Part shown: positions 5,306 to 5,552 of the stretch, piece after piece
How the letters are laid out: each line of letters opens with the position of its first letter
How positions within the stretch are numbered: the first letter of the stretch is position 1
DNA from: Methanosarcinales archaeon
GTDB taxonomy: Archaea; Halobacteriota; Syntropharchaeia; Alkanophagales; Methanospirareceae
Assembly: GCA_003661125.1 (NCBI GenBank)
Contig: QMVO01000137.1
Coordinates: 1 to 5,552, forward strand
Length of the DNA stretch: 5,552 nt
Direction of reading: 5' to 3'
The notes under the pieces: model-generated
What the model was told of the DNA's origin: nothing
Databases searched by the model: none
Seen by the model: only the letters and a program-made list of their open reading frames with translations
Program-made: the position numbers and the translations under genes

Positions 5306-5552
5306 ATGCTAAAAGACCTCATAACCTCGATGCGCCCGAATCAATGGTACAAGAACCTGATTTTATTTGTTGGCATCGTATTTTCTCTAAATCTTCTGAA
5401 TCTCCAAATGTGGCAGAACGTTATCGCCGCCTTCGCTATCTTCTGCATGCTCTCCGGAAGCGAATACATCATCAATGATATTATAGACATCGAGAAGGAC
5501 AGGAAGCATCCGACGAAGCGAAAAAGACCAATCGCATCTGGCGAGTTGAAGA
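5306..5552 (+). CDS. UbiA-family prenyltransferase, decaprenyl-phosphate phosphoribosyltransferase-like (5' part only)
   Basis: Eighty-two codons are visible before the right edge. RPNQWYKN at residues 10-17 matches the start of the UbiA subgroup that includes decaprenyl-phosphate phosphoribosyltransferase. Helices follow at about 18-33 and 37-56. The Mg-diphosphate motif NDxxDxxxD is complete as NDIIDIEKD at 57-65, followed by the subgroup's KRKRPIASG at 71-79. UbiA enzymes are integral membrane proteins that act on polyprenyl donors or acceptors; members of this subgroup move phosphoribose from PRPP to a polyprenyl phosphate. The exact substrate in this organism cannot be told, and other UbiA roles remain possible because the second Asp-rich motif lies outside the window. 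The ATG is supported by an excellent Shine-Dalgarno site and TATA box. Confidence 0.88.
   Translation, partial: MLKDLITSMRPNQWYKNLILFVGIVFSLNLLNLQMWQNVIAAFAIFCMLSGSEYIINDIIDIEKDRKHPTKRKRPIASGELK

Overview
The window reads as archaeal DNA from a euryarchaeote, probably a methanogen- or ANME-like lineage (lineage inferred, moderate to low confidence). The support is an AglB-type oligosaccharyltransferase, TATA-box promoters, GGTGAT/GGAG-type ribosome binding sites, a DUF3782-type protein, and a TrpB with the HGGAHKLNN form of the PLP-lysine motif, which I associate with methanogen-type enzymes. All genes I can support are on the + strand.

Layout. Positions 1-192 hold a decayed fragment of an IS3-family OrfA transposase that runs in from the left edge. 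A TATA box and Shine-Dalgarno site follow, then a damaged aglB (oligosaccharyltransferase) gene. Its reading frame starts at 212 and shifts from frame 2 to frame 3 at or near a run of nine Ts (344-352). It continues to 2210 with the TIXE, WWDYG and C-terminal beta domains intact. The N-terminal membrane half, with the acidic first-loop motif, is absent from the window. Next is a compact cluster: a yjbQ/UPF0047 gene (2265-2681), trpF (2711-3403), a coiled-coil DUF3782-like gene that stops just before its expected nuclease core (3434-3934), and trpB (3955-5154). A gap of about 150 bases with three T-runs and a new promoter separates this from a UbiA-family prenyltransferase (5306 onward), cut by the right edge.

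How it fits together. TrpF and TrpB are the third step and the last step of tryptophan synthesis from anthranilate. They are separated by an unrelated gene, and trpA does not follow trpB. The spacing (29, about 30 and 20 bases) suggests yjbQ-trpF-DUF3782-trpB are co-transcribed. AglB and the UbiA protein both belong to families that act on polyprenyl-linked substrates at the membrane, but a functional link between them here is only speculation.

I do not see a convincing new multi-gene system. The points most worth following up are the truncated, frameshifted aglB beside a transposase remnant, the DUF3782 gene that has lost its catalytic core inside a trp operon, and the missing trpA.
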